Assembly (NCBI RefSeq): GCF_029633825.1
Contig: NZ_CP090642.1
Coordinates: 1,178,001 to 1,242,000 of the forward strand
Reading direction: 5' to 3'
Source of the DNA: Burkholderia contaminans
GTDB taxonomy: Bacteria; Pseudomonadota; Gammaproteobacteria; Burkholderiales; Burkholderiaceae
DNA: 64,000 bases
This document shows positions 17,634 through 25,437 of the stretch, piece by piece (within the stretch, counting starts at the first letter, position 1; every line of letters begins with the position of its first letter). The notes below the pieces were generated by a model. That model was not told where the DNA came from, did no database searches, and was given only the letters and a program-made list of their open reading frames with translations. The translations under genes were made by a program, and so were the position numbers.

Positions 17634-18833
17634 ATGCGTACGCTCGCGCTGCTCGTCGTCAATGCCGGTTCGTCGAGCGTGAAGTTCGCGGTCTTCGCGT
17701 ATCCGCCGCACGGGGATCCCGCGCGGCGGCCGCTGCACGAGGGTGAAGCGAGCGAAACCGGCAACGGCGTGTCGCTCCGCTTCGACGCTGCCCCGGGCGG
17801 CACGCTGCCGCTGCGCATGGCAGATCCATACCGTGCGGTGCTTGCGCAGGTCGCGATGTGGATCCGCGTGCAACTGCCGCATATCGCGCTGGGCGCCATC
17901 GCACATCGTGTCGTGCATGGCGGTGCCCGGTACGTCGACCCGGTCGTCGTCGACGACGCGGTGCTCGACGCGCTTCGCACGCTGACGCCGCTCGCGCCGT
18001 TGCATCAACCGCACAGCCTCGATGCGATCGACGCGCTGCGCGACGCGTTTCCCGACGTGCCGCAGGTCGCCGTGTTCGATACCGCGTTTCATCGCACACT
18101 GCCGCGCGCCGAGCAATTGCTGCCGCTGCCGCATGCGTGGTTCGACCAGGGCGTGCGCCGCTACGGGTTCCACGGTCTGTCGTACGAATACCTGGCCGCC
18201 GCGCTCGACGAGCGGTTCGGCGCACGTGCGCACGGCCGCGTGATCGCCGCCCATCTCGGCAGCGGCGCCAGCCTGTGCGCGATGCGCGACTGCCGCAGCG
18301 TCGCGACGACGATGGGCTTCTCGGCGCTCGACGGGCTGATGATGAGCACGCGCTGCGGCACCCTCGATCCCGGCGTGGTGCTGCACCTGCTCGAGGCCGG
18401 CAAGCTGTCCACCGCCGCATTGGGCCACATGCTCTATCACGAGTCGGGCCTCAAGGGCGTGTCGGGCGCTTCCGGCGATCCGCGTGTGCTGCTGGCGTGC
18501 GAAGCCGCCGGCGATGCTTTCGCCCGCGATGCACTGACGCTCTACGTCCACCGCATCGTGCGCGAAACCGGTGCGCTCGTCGCGCTGCTCGGCGGCCTCG
18601 ACATGCTGGTCTTCACGGCCGGCATCGGCGAGCACTCGGCCGTGTTGCGCGAGCGGATCTGCGCGGCGCTCGCCTGGCTCGGCATCGACATCGACGTAGG
18701 CGCGAACGCGGACCATGCGTCGGTCGTGTCGTCCGCGTCGAGCGCGGTCACGGTTGTCGTCGAGCCGACCAACGAAGCGTGGATCGCCGCGCGCGCCGCG
18801 CTCGGGGTGCTGCGCGCCAACCGCGACGCTTGA
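17634..18833 (+). CDS. ackA: Acetate kinase
   Basis: A 399-residue ASKHA-family kinase converting acetyl phosphate and ADP to acetate and ATP. Landmarks are VVNAGSSSVKF (N10), AIAHRVVHGG, FDTAFHRTLP, RYGFHGLSYEY, AHLGSGASLCAM, GFSALDGLMMSTRCGTLDPG and FTAGIGEHSAVLRE. The usual LHNP motif reads LHQPHS here. Length is normal for the family. It sits directly behind a stress protein gene and ahead of two more, and shares the Fnr-type box at 16705 with the phosphotransacetylase operon. Its stop codon lies inside the next Fnr-type box. Confidence 0.95.
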   Translation: MRTLALLVVNAGSSSVKFAVFAYPPHGDPARRPLHEGEASETGNGVSLRFDAAPGGTLPLRMADPYRAVLAQVAMWIRVQLPHIALGAIAHRVVHGGARYVDPVVVDDAVLDALRTLTPLAPLHQPHSLDAIDALRDAFPDVPQVAVFDTAFHRTLPRAEQLLPLPHAWFDQGVRRYGFHGLSYEYLAAALDERFGARAHGRVIAAHLGSGASLCAMRDCRSVATTMGFSALDGLMMSTRCGTLDPGVVLHLLEAGKLSTAALGHMLYHESGLKGVSGASGDPRVLLACEAAGDAFARDALTLYVHRIVRETGALVALLGGLDMLVFTAGIGEHSAVLRERICAALAWLGIDIDVGANADHASVVSSASSAVTVVVEPTNEAWIAARAALGVLRANRDA

Positions 18834-18843
18834 TCCAGATCAG
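18830..18843 (+). promoter_or_regulatory. Fnr/Anr-type box overlapping the ackA stop codon
   Basis: TTGATCCAGATCAG, one mismatch at the last base. The ackA TGA is bases 2 to 4 of the palindrome. GATGAT at 18865 to 18870 begins 28.5 bases from the centre, so the two following stress genes have a promoter of their own. Confidence 0.75.
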
Positions 18844-18902
18844 CGCGACCGGCGCGCGCGCGCCGATGATGATCTCATCCACATCCGTTCAAGGGAACTG
18901 CC

Positions 18903-19406
18903 ATGTACTCGAACATTCTGGTTGCACTCGACGGCAGCGACACGTCGTCCCGTGCACTCGACGCCGCGCTGGCCATCGCGTCGGAGACGGGTGCGCGGCT
19001 GACTCCCGTCTACGTCGTCGATTTCCTCGTGCCGGCCTACGACATGTACGGCTACGATCCGTCGATCCTGGTCGACGCCTTTCGTGAAGAAGGGCTGCGC
19101 GTCACCGATGACGCGGCGCGACGCCTGAAGGCGCGCGACGTCGCCGGCACGCCGCAGATCTCCAACGTCGCGCCGGCGGGCGAAGACATCCCGCACCGGA
19201 TCGTCGGTCTTGCCAAAGAAATCGAGGCCGACCTGATCATCATGGGCACGCACGGCCGGCGCGGTGTTCAGCGCCTCTTCCTCGGCAGCGTGGCCGAGCG
19301 CGTGCTGCGCCTGGCCACGTGCCCGGTGCTGATGATTCCGGCGGGCTGCCCGTCCGGAAAACCTGCCGAGACCGCCGCCGCATCCACCGAAAAGGAGCCG
19401 TCATGA
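18903..19406 (+). CDS. Single-domain universal stress protein
   Basis: A 167-residue UspA-fold protein. It has the full set of ATP-binding elements: NILVALDGSD at the start, and [18 protein letters not shown] plus PVLMIP near the end. A loop insertion (VPAYDMYGYDPSILVDAFREEG) is common in Usp proteins of this locus type. AAGGGAACTGCC precedes the ATG. Its stop overlaps the next start in ATGA, and its tail (PSGKPAETAAASTEKEPS) is unstructured. Expected cytoplasmic, acting in stress survival. Confidence 0.92.
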   Translation: MYSNILVALDGSDTSSRALDAALAIASETGARLTPVYVVDFLVPAYDMYGYDPSILVDAFREEGLRVTDDAARRLKARDVAGTPQISNVAPAGEDIPHRIVGLAKEIEADLIIMGTHGRRGVQRLFLGSVAERVLRLATCPVLMIPAGCPSGKPAETAAASTEKEPS

Positions 19407-20236
19407 GCTACAAGACCCTGCTCGTCCATCTCGACGACAGCGAGCGCTGCGCGACCCGCGTCGACCTCGCACTCGAACTCGCGGCGCGCTGGAATGCGCA
19501 TCTGATCGGCCTCTACGTGGTCTGCCAGGATCTCTTCGAGCCGCTGCGGCGGCCCGACGAACCGCTGAAACTGGCCGTGTACGAACGCCTGTGCGACCAG
19601 CGGCGCAAGGAGGCCGAGGAGAAATTCCTGATGGCCGCCGAGCGCGCGGGACGCAGCGTCGAATGGCAGGCGCCGGCCGGCGACGCGACCGCCGCCGCCA
19701 TCCTGCACGCGCGCCACGCCGACCTGCTGATCCTCGGCCAGGAAGACCCGGACGATCGACTGACCTACGTGGCGCGGCATTTCGTCGAGGATGTCGTGAT
19801 GGGCAGCGGCCGTCCGGCGATCGTCGTGCCCTACGCGGGCGACGTGCGAACGATCGGCGAGAACGTGCTGATCGGCTGGGACGGCGGGCGCGAAGCCGCC
19901 CGCGTGATGGCCGATGCGCTGCCGCTGCTGGCCCGCGCGCGCTTCGTCAACGTCGAGACGGTCGTGCACGGCCAGCCCGATCCGGACAAGACGCCGGCGG
20001 GCGTCGACGTCGCCGCGTATCTCGAACGGCATGGCGTGCGCGCGTCGTTCTCGACGACGCCGCGCGACCGGTCGGTCGGCGTAGGCGCGACGCTGCTGAA
20101 CCGGGTGACCGACCTGCATGCCGATCTGCTGGTGATGGGCCTGTACAGCCATGCGCGCATGCACGAACGCGTGCTGGGCGGCGCGACGCGCACCATCCTC
20201 GAGACGATGACGGTGCCGGTACTGCTGTCGCACTGA
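19403..20236 (+). CDS. Two-domain universal stress protein
   Basis: A 277-residue tandem Usp protein resembling the one at 16786 over its whole length (MSYKTLLVHLDDSE start, VLIGWDGGREAARVMADALPLL opening domain 2, GLYSHARMHERVLGGATRTIL at the end). The first domain seems to lack the ATP loop. AAGGAGCCGTC precedes the ATG at 19403, and translation is coupled to the preceding stress gene by a four-base overlap. It ends this unit, with a strong hairpin 20 bases downstream. Confidence 0.9.
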   Translation: MSYKTLLVHLDDSERCATRVDLALELAARWNAHLIGLYVVCQDLFEPLRRPDEPLKLAVYERLCDQRRKEAEEKFLMAAERAGRSVEWQAPAGDATAAAILHARHADLLILGQEDPDDRLTYVARHFVEDVVMGSGRPAIVVPYAGDVRTIGENVLIGWDGGREAARVMADALPLLARARFVNVETVVHGQPDPDKTPAGVDVAAYLERHGVRASFSTTPRDRSVGVGATLLNRVTDLHADLLVMGLYSHARMHERVLGGATRTILETMTVPVLLSH

Positions 20237-20255
20237 CGCCGCACGCGTGACGACG

Positions 20256-20277
20256 GGGCAGCCGCCAACGGCTGCCC
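20256..20277. terminator. Terminator hairpin between convergent stress protein genes
   Basis: GGGCAGCCG-CCAA-CGGCTGCCC, a perfect nine-base stem with a four-base loop, extended outside by imperfect GACGA/TCGTC pairing. It lies between the stops at 20236 and 20285. No long T run. Confidence 0.65.
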
Positions 20278-20284
20278 TCGTCGG

Positions 20285-20755
20285 TCACAGCACGGCCGCG
20301 CACGCGCCCTGCCCCTCGCGCACGACCAGCACCGGCCGGTCGGCGGTGCGCACCAGCGATTCGGCGACGCTGCCGAGCACCGCGCGGCGTACACCGCGGC
20401 GCCCGTGCGTGCCCATCACGATCAGGTCCGCGTCGCATTCCGCGGCCGCTCGCGCCAGCACGGACGACACATCCTCGCCGCACGCGTCGATCGTGTGCGC
20501 GGTGCCGCGCACGCCGCACAGGCGAAACGCGGTCTCCGCATCCGCCACCGCGGTCGCGGCCTTGTCCGCATCCAGCCCCGCCGGGTCGCGCTGGTCGATG
20601 TAGCCGCTGTCGACGTCCGTCAGTCGCGGCGCGTCCGATACCACGCACACGGCGACGATCAGGCCCCCCGAATCGCGAGCGAGCGCGATCGCCTCGTCGA
20701 GCGCCAGCCGCGAACTGCGGCTGCCGTCGAGTGCTGCAAAGATCCGTGCGTACAT
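20285..20755 (-). CDS. Single-domain universal stress protein
   Basis: A 156-residue UspA-fold protein with RIFAALDGSRSS at the start and the ATP loop [20 protein letters not shown] near the end. It is transcribed alone, convergent with the preceding stress genes. An Fnr-type box at 20828 to 20841 lies 73 bases ahead of the ATG at 20755. Likely a low-oxygen stress protein like its neighbours. Confidence 0.9.
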   Translation of the reverse strand: MYARIFAALDGSRSSRLALDEAIALARDSGGLIVAVCVVSDAPRLTDVDSGYIDQRDPAGLDADKAATAVADAETAFRLCGVRGTAHTIDACGEDVSSVLARAAAECDADLIVMGTHGRRGVRRAVLGSVAESLVRTADRPVLVVREGQGACAAVL

Positions 20756-20827
20756 GATGCCCCCCCTGTCGTTGCCCGGTTCCGACCGGCTTGCCGAACC
20801 AGTCTGGGCCCGGCCAACGTCATCCGG

Positions 20828-20841
20828 TTGACGCCGGTCAA
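20828..20841 (-). promoter_or_regulatory. Fnr/Anr-type box (TTGAC/GTCAA form) for the stress protein at 20755
   Basis: TTGACGCCGGTCAA, fully symmetric in the outer five bases but with C/G in place of the T/A next to the spacer. On the minus strand CAGACT begins 29.5 bases from the centre. A role for the response regulator on the other side is possible but no clear -10 is seen there. Confidence 0.6.
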
Positions 20842-21078
20842 GCGCCCGCGACGGCGGCAGTACGCATCGATCCCGATTGGCGAAAGCCGGCGAACGGCGC
20901 ACAATTTCGGGGCATCGACGAACCGGCCCCCATGCCGGTCCCGCCCCGACGACGATGGACATCGTCCGGTCATCGGCGTCGGCCATCATCGGACGATCGA
21001 ACGCGCCGGTCCGCGGCGACGATCGACGCATGCCGCCGCGTGGGCCGCGCCACGCGATCCGGCGGGGAATGGATTGCC

Positions 21079-21726
21079 ATGATCCGTGTACTCATCGCCG
21101 ACGACCACGCCCTCGTCCGGGACGGCCTGCGGCACATCCTGCAGAGCGCAAGCGGCTTCGAGGTCGCGGGCGAAGCGCGCGACAGTGCGTCGACGATCGC
21201 GCTCGTGCGGGATACCTCCGCGAACATCCTGGTGCTCGACCTGTCGATGCCGGGCCGCAACGGCGTCGAACTCATCAAGCAGATCAGGGACGAGAAGCCG
21301 GCCTTGCATATCCTCGTGCTGACGATGCATGCCGAGCAGCAATACGCGGTGCGCGCGTTCCGCGCCGGCGCATCCGGCTACATGACCAAGGAGAGCGCGA
21401 GCGCCGAGCTGGTCGCGGCGCTGACCAAGATCGCGGCGGGCGGTGTCTACGTCAGCCTGACCATGGCCGAGCAGTTCGCGCAGAGCCTGAACGAGCCGAC
21501 CGATCTGCTGCCGCACCAGCGTCTGTCCGACCGTGAATTCGACGTGTTCCGGCGCGTTACTACCGGCGAGTCGATCTCCGAAATCGCGGAAGCGCTCTGT
21601 GTCAGCGTCAAGACGGTCAGTACCTACAAGACGCGGATTCTCGAGAAGATGCAGATGCCGAACGACACGGCGCTCGTGCGCTATGCGATGCGCCACAAGC
21701 TGTTCGACGACCCGGACGAGCTCTGA
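21079..21726 (+). CDS. NarL/FixJ-family response regulator (orphan)
   Basis: A 215-residue two-component regulator. The receiver has D8, D9, the phosphoacceptor D54 (LVLDLSMPG), a threonine in VLTMH and lysine in YMTKES. The LuxR-type helix-turn-helix is at about 150 to 210 (LSDREFDVFRRVTTGESISEIAEALCVSVKTVSTYKTRIL). ATG 21079 gives the normal receiver start MIRVLIADDH; the reading frame is open further upstream but without a better start. No histidine kinase is present in the window, so its partner is unknown. Confidence 0.92.
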   Translation: MIRVLIADDHALVRDGLRHILQSASGFEVAGEARDSASTIALVRDTSANILVLDLSMPGRNGVELIKQIRDEKPALHILVLTMHAEQQYAVRAFRAGASGYMTKESASAELVAALTKIAAGGVYVSLTMAEQFAQSLNEPTDLLPHQRLSDREFDVFRRVTTGESISEIAEALCVSVKTVSTYKTRILEKMQMPNDTALVRYAMRHKLFDDPDEL

Positions 21727-22062
21727 TGGCGGCTCCGGCGCACGACCGGTGCGCCCCCGCGTCGGCCCGGACAGAATGCCGCACCCGTGTAGGAAACCGC
21801 CTACATCGCTTCCATGTGACCTACTGCATCTTCAACGGCTGCTGATTTCCTTGACGCCGCGCAACATCCATACTCCAGATCAAGAAAAACAAGCACGCGC
21901 CTCACGGAGCAAAGGCGGCACTCGCCGTCGGGACAGGTCTCCCGGCCCGTCCGGCGCGGTTCTTCACCATGAGTGCGACAACCGTCAGGGCCGCGGGCGC
22001 TACCACCAGCGCGATCCCGCCCACGGCGGCCCGTCGCTGCCCTCAACGTACTGGAGCCGATC
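21727..22062. other. Intergenic region upstream of the Fnr-type regulator
   Basis: 336 bases without a convincing gene. A poor Fnr-like match (TTGACGCCGCGCAA at 21851 to 21864) has no -10 at the expected distance. I see no clear promoter for the regulator gene. Confidence 0.5.
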
Positions 22063-22836
22063 ATGCAGAGCCATGCCGAAGTTTCGCCGACCATGCCGTT
22101 ACGCCCGTTCATCCCGTTGCACCCCGTCGAACGGGCGGAGCAACCGAAGCGCGCCGCGTCCCGTTGCTCGACGTGCGCATTGCGTACCGTCTGCATGCCG
22201 GCCGACCTTTCTCCTGACGAATTCGCGCGCGTCGACGCGATGATCTGCACGACGCGGCACGTGAGACGCGGCGAAACGCTGTTTCGCGCGGGGGATGCGT
22301 TCAACAGCATCTATGCAGTCCGAACCGGATCGTTCAAGACCATCGTGATGCATCGCGACGGCGACGAGCAGATCACCGGGTTCCAGATCGTCGGCGAATC
22401 GCTCGGGCTCGACGGCGTGCACACCGGGCACCACAACGGCGACGCGATCGCGCTCGAGGACAGCACGGTCTGCATCATTCCGTTCGGCCAGCTCGAGCAG
22501 ATGTGCCGCGAAGTACGGCCGATGCAGCATCACGTGTACCAGATGATGAGCGGCGAAATCGTGCGCGAATCCGCGCTGATGCTGCTGCTCGGCACGATGA
22601 CCGCCGAACAGCGCGTGGCCGCGTTCCTGCTGAACCTTTCCACGCGCTTCAAGGCGCGCGGCTATTCGGCCGCCGAATTCGTGCTGCGGATGACGCGCGA
22701 CGAGATCGGCGAATATCTCGGGATGAAGCTCGAGACAGTGAGCCGCATGATGTCGAAGTTCCAGCACAAGGGGCTCGTCGCCGCGCAAGGCAAGCAGATC
22801 CGCATCGTCGATCCGGAAGGCCTCGGGCGAATCTGA
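22063..22836 (+). CDS. Fnr/Anr-type oxygen-sensing transcription regulator
   Basis: A 257-residue Crp/Fnr-family regulator. It keeps all four cysteines needed for an oxygen-labile 4Fe-4S cluster: C35, C38 and C44 (CSTCALRTVC, same spacing as E. coli Fnr C20, C23, C29) and C137 in TVCIIPF (matching C122). The recognition helix has E224, S227 and R228 in MKLETVSRMM, the residues that read TTGAT half sites in Fnr. ATG 22063 is preceded by CTGGAG. It lies amid the Fnr-type boxes of the region and is the obvious candidate activator. Other Fnr homologues probably exist elsewhere in the genome. Confidence 0.93.
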   Translation: MQSHAEVSPTMPLRPFIPLHPVERAEQPKRAASRCSTCALRTVCMPADLSPDEFARVDAMICTTRHVRRGETLFRAGDAFNSIYAVRTGSFKTIVMHRDGDEQITGFQIVGESLGLDGVHTGHHNGDAIALEDSTVCIIPFGQLEQMCREVRPMQHHVYQMMSGEIVRESALMLLLGTMTAEQRVAAFLLNLSTRFKARGYSAAEFVLRMTRDEIGEYLGMKLETVSRMMSKFQHKGLVAAQGKQIRIVDPEGLGRI

Positions 22837-22861
22837 CCGCGCGGCGCGCGCGGCGAGCGCA

Positions 22862-23851
22862 TCAGCCGCGCATGGCGAGTACCGCCGCCCCGGACAAACG
22901 CCCCGTGCGCAGGTCGTCGAGCGCGCGATTTGCATCGGTCAGCGCGTAGCGCACGGCCTCGACCCGCAGCGGCACCGCATCGGCGACCCGCATGAATTCG
23001 ACCGCGTCCGCGCGCGTCAGGTTGGCGACCGACACGATGCGGCGCTCGCCCCACAGCCACGCGTACGGAAAGCCCGGGATATCGCTCATGTGAATGCCGC
23101 CGCATACGACGATCCCGCCTTTGTCGACGGCGCGGAGCGCGGCCGGCACCAGTGCGCCCACCGGCGCGAAGATCAGCGCGGCGTCGAGCGCCTCGGGCGG
23201 CGCTTCGTCGCTGCCGCCGGCCCACGCGGCACCGAGTGAACGTGCCAGCTGCTGCGCGACGGTATCGCCGGGCTTCGTCAACGCAAACACCTTCCGCCCC
23301 TCGGCATGCGCGACCTGCGCGACGAGATGCGCCGCCGCGCCGAAGCCGTAGATGCCGATGCGGCGCGCATCGCCCGCCATGCGCAAGGTTCGATAACCGA
23401 TCAGGCCCGCACACAGCAGCGGCGCGGCTTCGAGATCGGTGTAGCGCCGCGGCAGATGCACGCAATAGCGGTGGTCGGCGACCGTGCGCTCCGCATAGCC
23501 GCCATCGATCGTATAGCCGGTGAATCCCGGGCTGTCGCACAGATTCTCGCGGCCCGCCGTGCAATACGCGCAATGGCCGCACGTCGAGCCGAGCCACGGC
23601 ACCCCGACTCGGTCGCCCACGGCGAAGCCCGTCACGCCCGCGCCGAGCGCGCGCACCGTGCCGACGATTTCGTGCCCCGGGATCAGCGGCAACTTCGGAT
23701 GCGCAAGCTCGCCGTCGACGACGTGGAGATCCGTCCGGCATACGCCGCATGCGTGCACGTCGATCAGCAACTGGCCTGCCGCCGGCAGCGGCTCCGGCAC
23801 GCGCGCCTCGCGCAAATGCGGTGTCGTGCCGTCAAACATCATCGCAAGCAT
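22862..23851 (-). CDS. Zinc-dependent alcohol dehydrogenase (propanol-preferring type)
   Basis: A 329-residue MDR enzyme. CGVCRTDLHVVDGEL and GHEIVG mark the catalytic zinc, CGHCAYCTAGRENLC the structural zinc, and IYGFGAAAHL the nucleotide loop (GxGxxA form). WLGSTCG and GGYAERTVADHRYC are typical of the AdhA group acting on primary alcohols. ATG 23851 is chosen for the GGGAGGCGAGC before it; a longer frame to 23995 has no such site. It diverges from the nitroreductase and shares the Fnr-type box at 23942. Confidence 0.88.
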   Translation of the reverse strand: MLAMMFDGTTPHLREARVPEPLPAAGQLLIDVHACGVCRTDLHVVDGELAHPKLPLIPGHEIVGTVRALGAGVTGFAVGDRVGVPWLGSTCGHCAYCTAGRENLCDSPGFTGYTIDGGYAERTVADHRYCVHLPRRYTDLEAAPLLCAGLIGYRTLRMAGDARRIGIYGFGAAAHLVAQVAHAEGRKVFALTKPGDTVAQQLARSLGAAWAGGSDEAPPEALDAALIFAPVGALVPAALRAVDKGGIVVCGGIHMSDIPGFPYAWLWGERRIVSVANLTRADAVEFMRVADAVPLRVEAVRYALTDANRALDDLRTGRLSGAAVLAMRG

Positions 23852-23941
23852 GCTCGCCTCCCCTGCGCACGCCGGTGCGTACGCTTCACCTCTCCACGCT
23901 AGCCGCTCCGCGTCGCGAACGCATGGCCCGGTGACGGGCGC

Positions 23942-23955
23942 TTGATGTGGGTCAA
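23942..23955. promoter_or_regulatory. Fnr/Anr-type box between alcohol dehydrogenase and nitroreductase genes
   Basis: TTGATGTGGGTCAA. On the plus strand CACGAT begins 28.5 bases from the centre, ahead of the nitroreductase. The minus strand has no clear -10 at the same distance, so control of the dehydrogenase is less certain. Confidence 0.65.
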
Positions 23956-24026
23956 CGGCGGTCGGACGGTTGCTGACACGATGAAGTGGCGTCACGCCCG
24001 ACGTGTGGCGACCAGGAGATGATCGA

Positions 24027-25028
24027 ATGATATCCGTTCCCCCACTAGCCGCGAGCGCCCACCCCGAAGTGCATCTGAAGTCGCTGCTGGCCTACGCGGT
24101 GCTGGCCCCGTCCAGCCACAACTCGCAGCCGTGGCGCTTCATCGTCGACGGCCCCACGATCGCGGTCTGCGCGGATCGTGTACGTGCATTGCCCGTCATC
24201 GATCCGTTCGATCGCGAGCTGATCATCAGTTGCGGTGCGGCCCTGCTCAACCTGCGCGTCGCCCTCGATCACGCCGGGCTCGCCCACACGATCAGCACGT
24301 TTCCGTCCGACATCGATCCCGATCTGCTCGCGATGGTCCGGGTGTGCGACGACGGCTATTCCGACGCATCGCTCGGCGCGCTGTTCGATGCGATTCCGGA
24401 GCGCGTCACGACGCGCGCGCCGTTCGAATCGACGGCCGTGCCGGACGACCTTCAGCACGCGTTGATCGCGGCCGGTGTCGCGGAAGGCGCCGAGATCACC
24501 TGCGTCGACTCGATCGCGAATCGCGCACGGGTGGCCGAGCTGGTTGCGGAGGCCGACCAGCAGCAGTTCGCGGACCCGCGCTTCAGGCGCGAACTGGCGA
24601 GCTGGATCGATCCGCGCCGGCACACCGACGGCATGCCGGCGTTCGCGGCCGGCGTGCCGACGCTGCTGGATTTCGCGGCGCCCGTGGTGACGATGGCGGT
24701 ACGGACCTTCGATCTCGGCAACGGGCTGGCCGCGCTGCATCACCAGCTCGTCGGCGCGTCGCCGCTGGTCGTATGCATCTCGACCGTGCGCGACGATCGC
24801 GACGCGTGGCTCGCCGCCGGACAGGCGCTGGAGCGCGTCCTGCTCGTCGCGACGCGCGCAGGCTATACCGCGTCGTACCTGAACCAGCCGATCGAGACGG
24901 CCGGGCTGCGCGCCCACCTGCGCCACATGCTCGGGCTGCACGGCGAACCGCAGTTGCTGCTGCGGGTCGGGCGCGGCCCGCAGACGCCGCACTCGCCGCG
25001 CCGCCCGCTCGACGAAGTCGTCTCGTGA
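24027..25028 (+). CDS. Nitroreductase-family flavoprotein
   Basis: A 333-residue protein of the nitroreductase superfamily, longer than the usual 200 residues. The N-terminal APSSHNSQPWRF is the classic FMN-binding signature (S-x-x-N-x-Q-P-W). The C-terminal RAGYTASYLNQPIE and LHGEPQLLLRVGRG close the fold. Proteins of this length are seen in low-oxygen regulons such as the dormancy regulon of mycobacteria, where their substrate is unknown. ATG 24027 follows AGGAG at 24014 to 24018. It leads a plus-strand series of five genes. Confidence 0.87.
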   Translation: MISVPPLAASAHPEVHLKSLLAYAVLAPSSHNSQPWRFIVDGPTIAVCADRVRALPVIDPFDRELIISCGAALLNLRVALDHAGLAHTISTFPSDIDPDLLAMVRVCDDGYSDASLGALFDAIPERVTTRAPFESTAVPDDLQHALIAAGVAEGAEITCVDSIANRARVAELVAEADQQQFADPRFRRELASWIDPRRHTDGMPAFAAGVPTLLDFAAPVVTMAVRTFDLGNGLAALHHQLVGASPLVVCISTVRDDRDAWLAAGQALERVLLVATRAGYTASYLNQPIETAGLRAHLRHMLGLHGEPQLLLRVGRGPQTPHSPRRPLDEVVS

Positions 25029-25080
25029 GCGCGCCCCTGCGGCGTGATGCGGCCCTGCCGATCCCGATAAGGAAAACGAC

Positions 25081-25416
25081 ATGAACCTCCTGCGTAACGC
25101 CGCCTTCTGCGTGATCGCCGCGATGGCCCACCCGGCCACCGCGCAGACGGCCGTGCCCGAGCCGACCGATCTCGTCAACGCGCAGCACTGCATGTTCTGC
25201 CACACGTCCGACATGACGTTCCTCGGGCCGTCGTTCCACGACATCGCGCAGCGCTACCGCGGCGATCCGGCGGCCGCACCGGAACTGGAACGCAAGCTGC
25301 GCGTCGGCGGCCGCGTGCACTGGGGCGACACGCCGATGCCGTCCGCCGAGGATCGCGGCGGCCCGCTGTCCGCCGACGACGCGCACCAGCTCGTGCAGTG
25401 GGTGCTCAGCCAGTAA
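25081..25416 (+). CDS. Periplasmic monohaem cytochrome c
   Basis: A 111-residue class I cytochrome c. The signal peptide MNLLRNAAFCVIAAMAHPATAQ is followed by one haem site CMFCH (C37, C40, H41); the distal ligand is probably the methionine in DTPMPSAED. AHQLVQWVLSQ ends the fold. It would shuttle electrons in the periplasm. It follows the nitroreductase by 52 bases and is likely co-transcribed, suggesting a link to a low-oxygen electron route. Confidence 0.9.
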   Translation: MNLLRNAAFCVIAAMAHPATAQTAVPEPTDLVNAQHCMFCHTSDMTFLGPSFHDIAQRYRGDPAAAPELERKLRVGGRVHWGDTPMPSAEDRGGPLSADDAHQLVQWVLSQ

Positions 25417-25437
25417 CCGGCCCGCCGCCCGCTGCTC

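Noticed and set aside
21851..21864. TTGACGCCGCGCAA upstream of the Fnr-type regulator
   Set aside because: One half site is broken and no -10 is found at the proper distance, so self-control is not supported.
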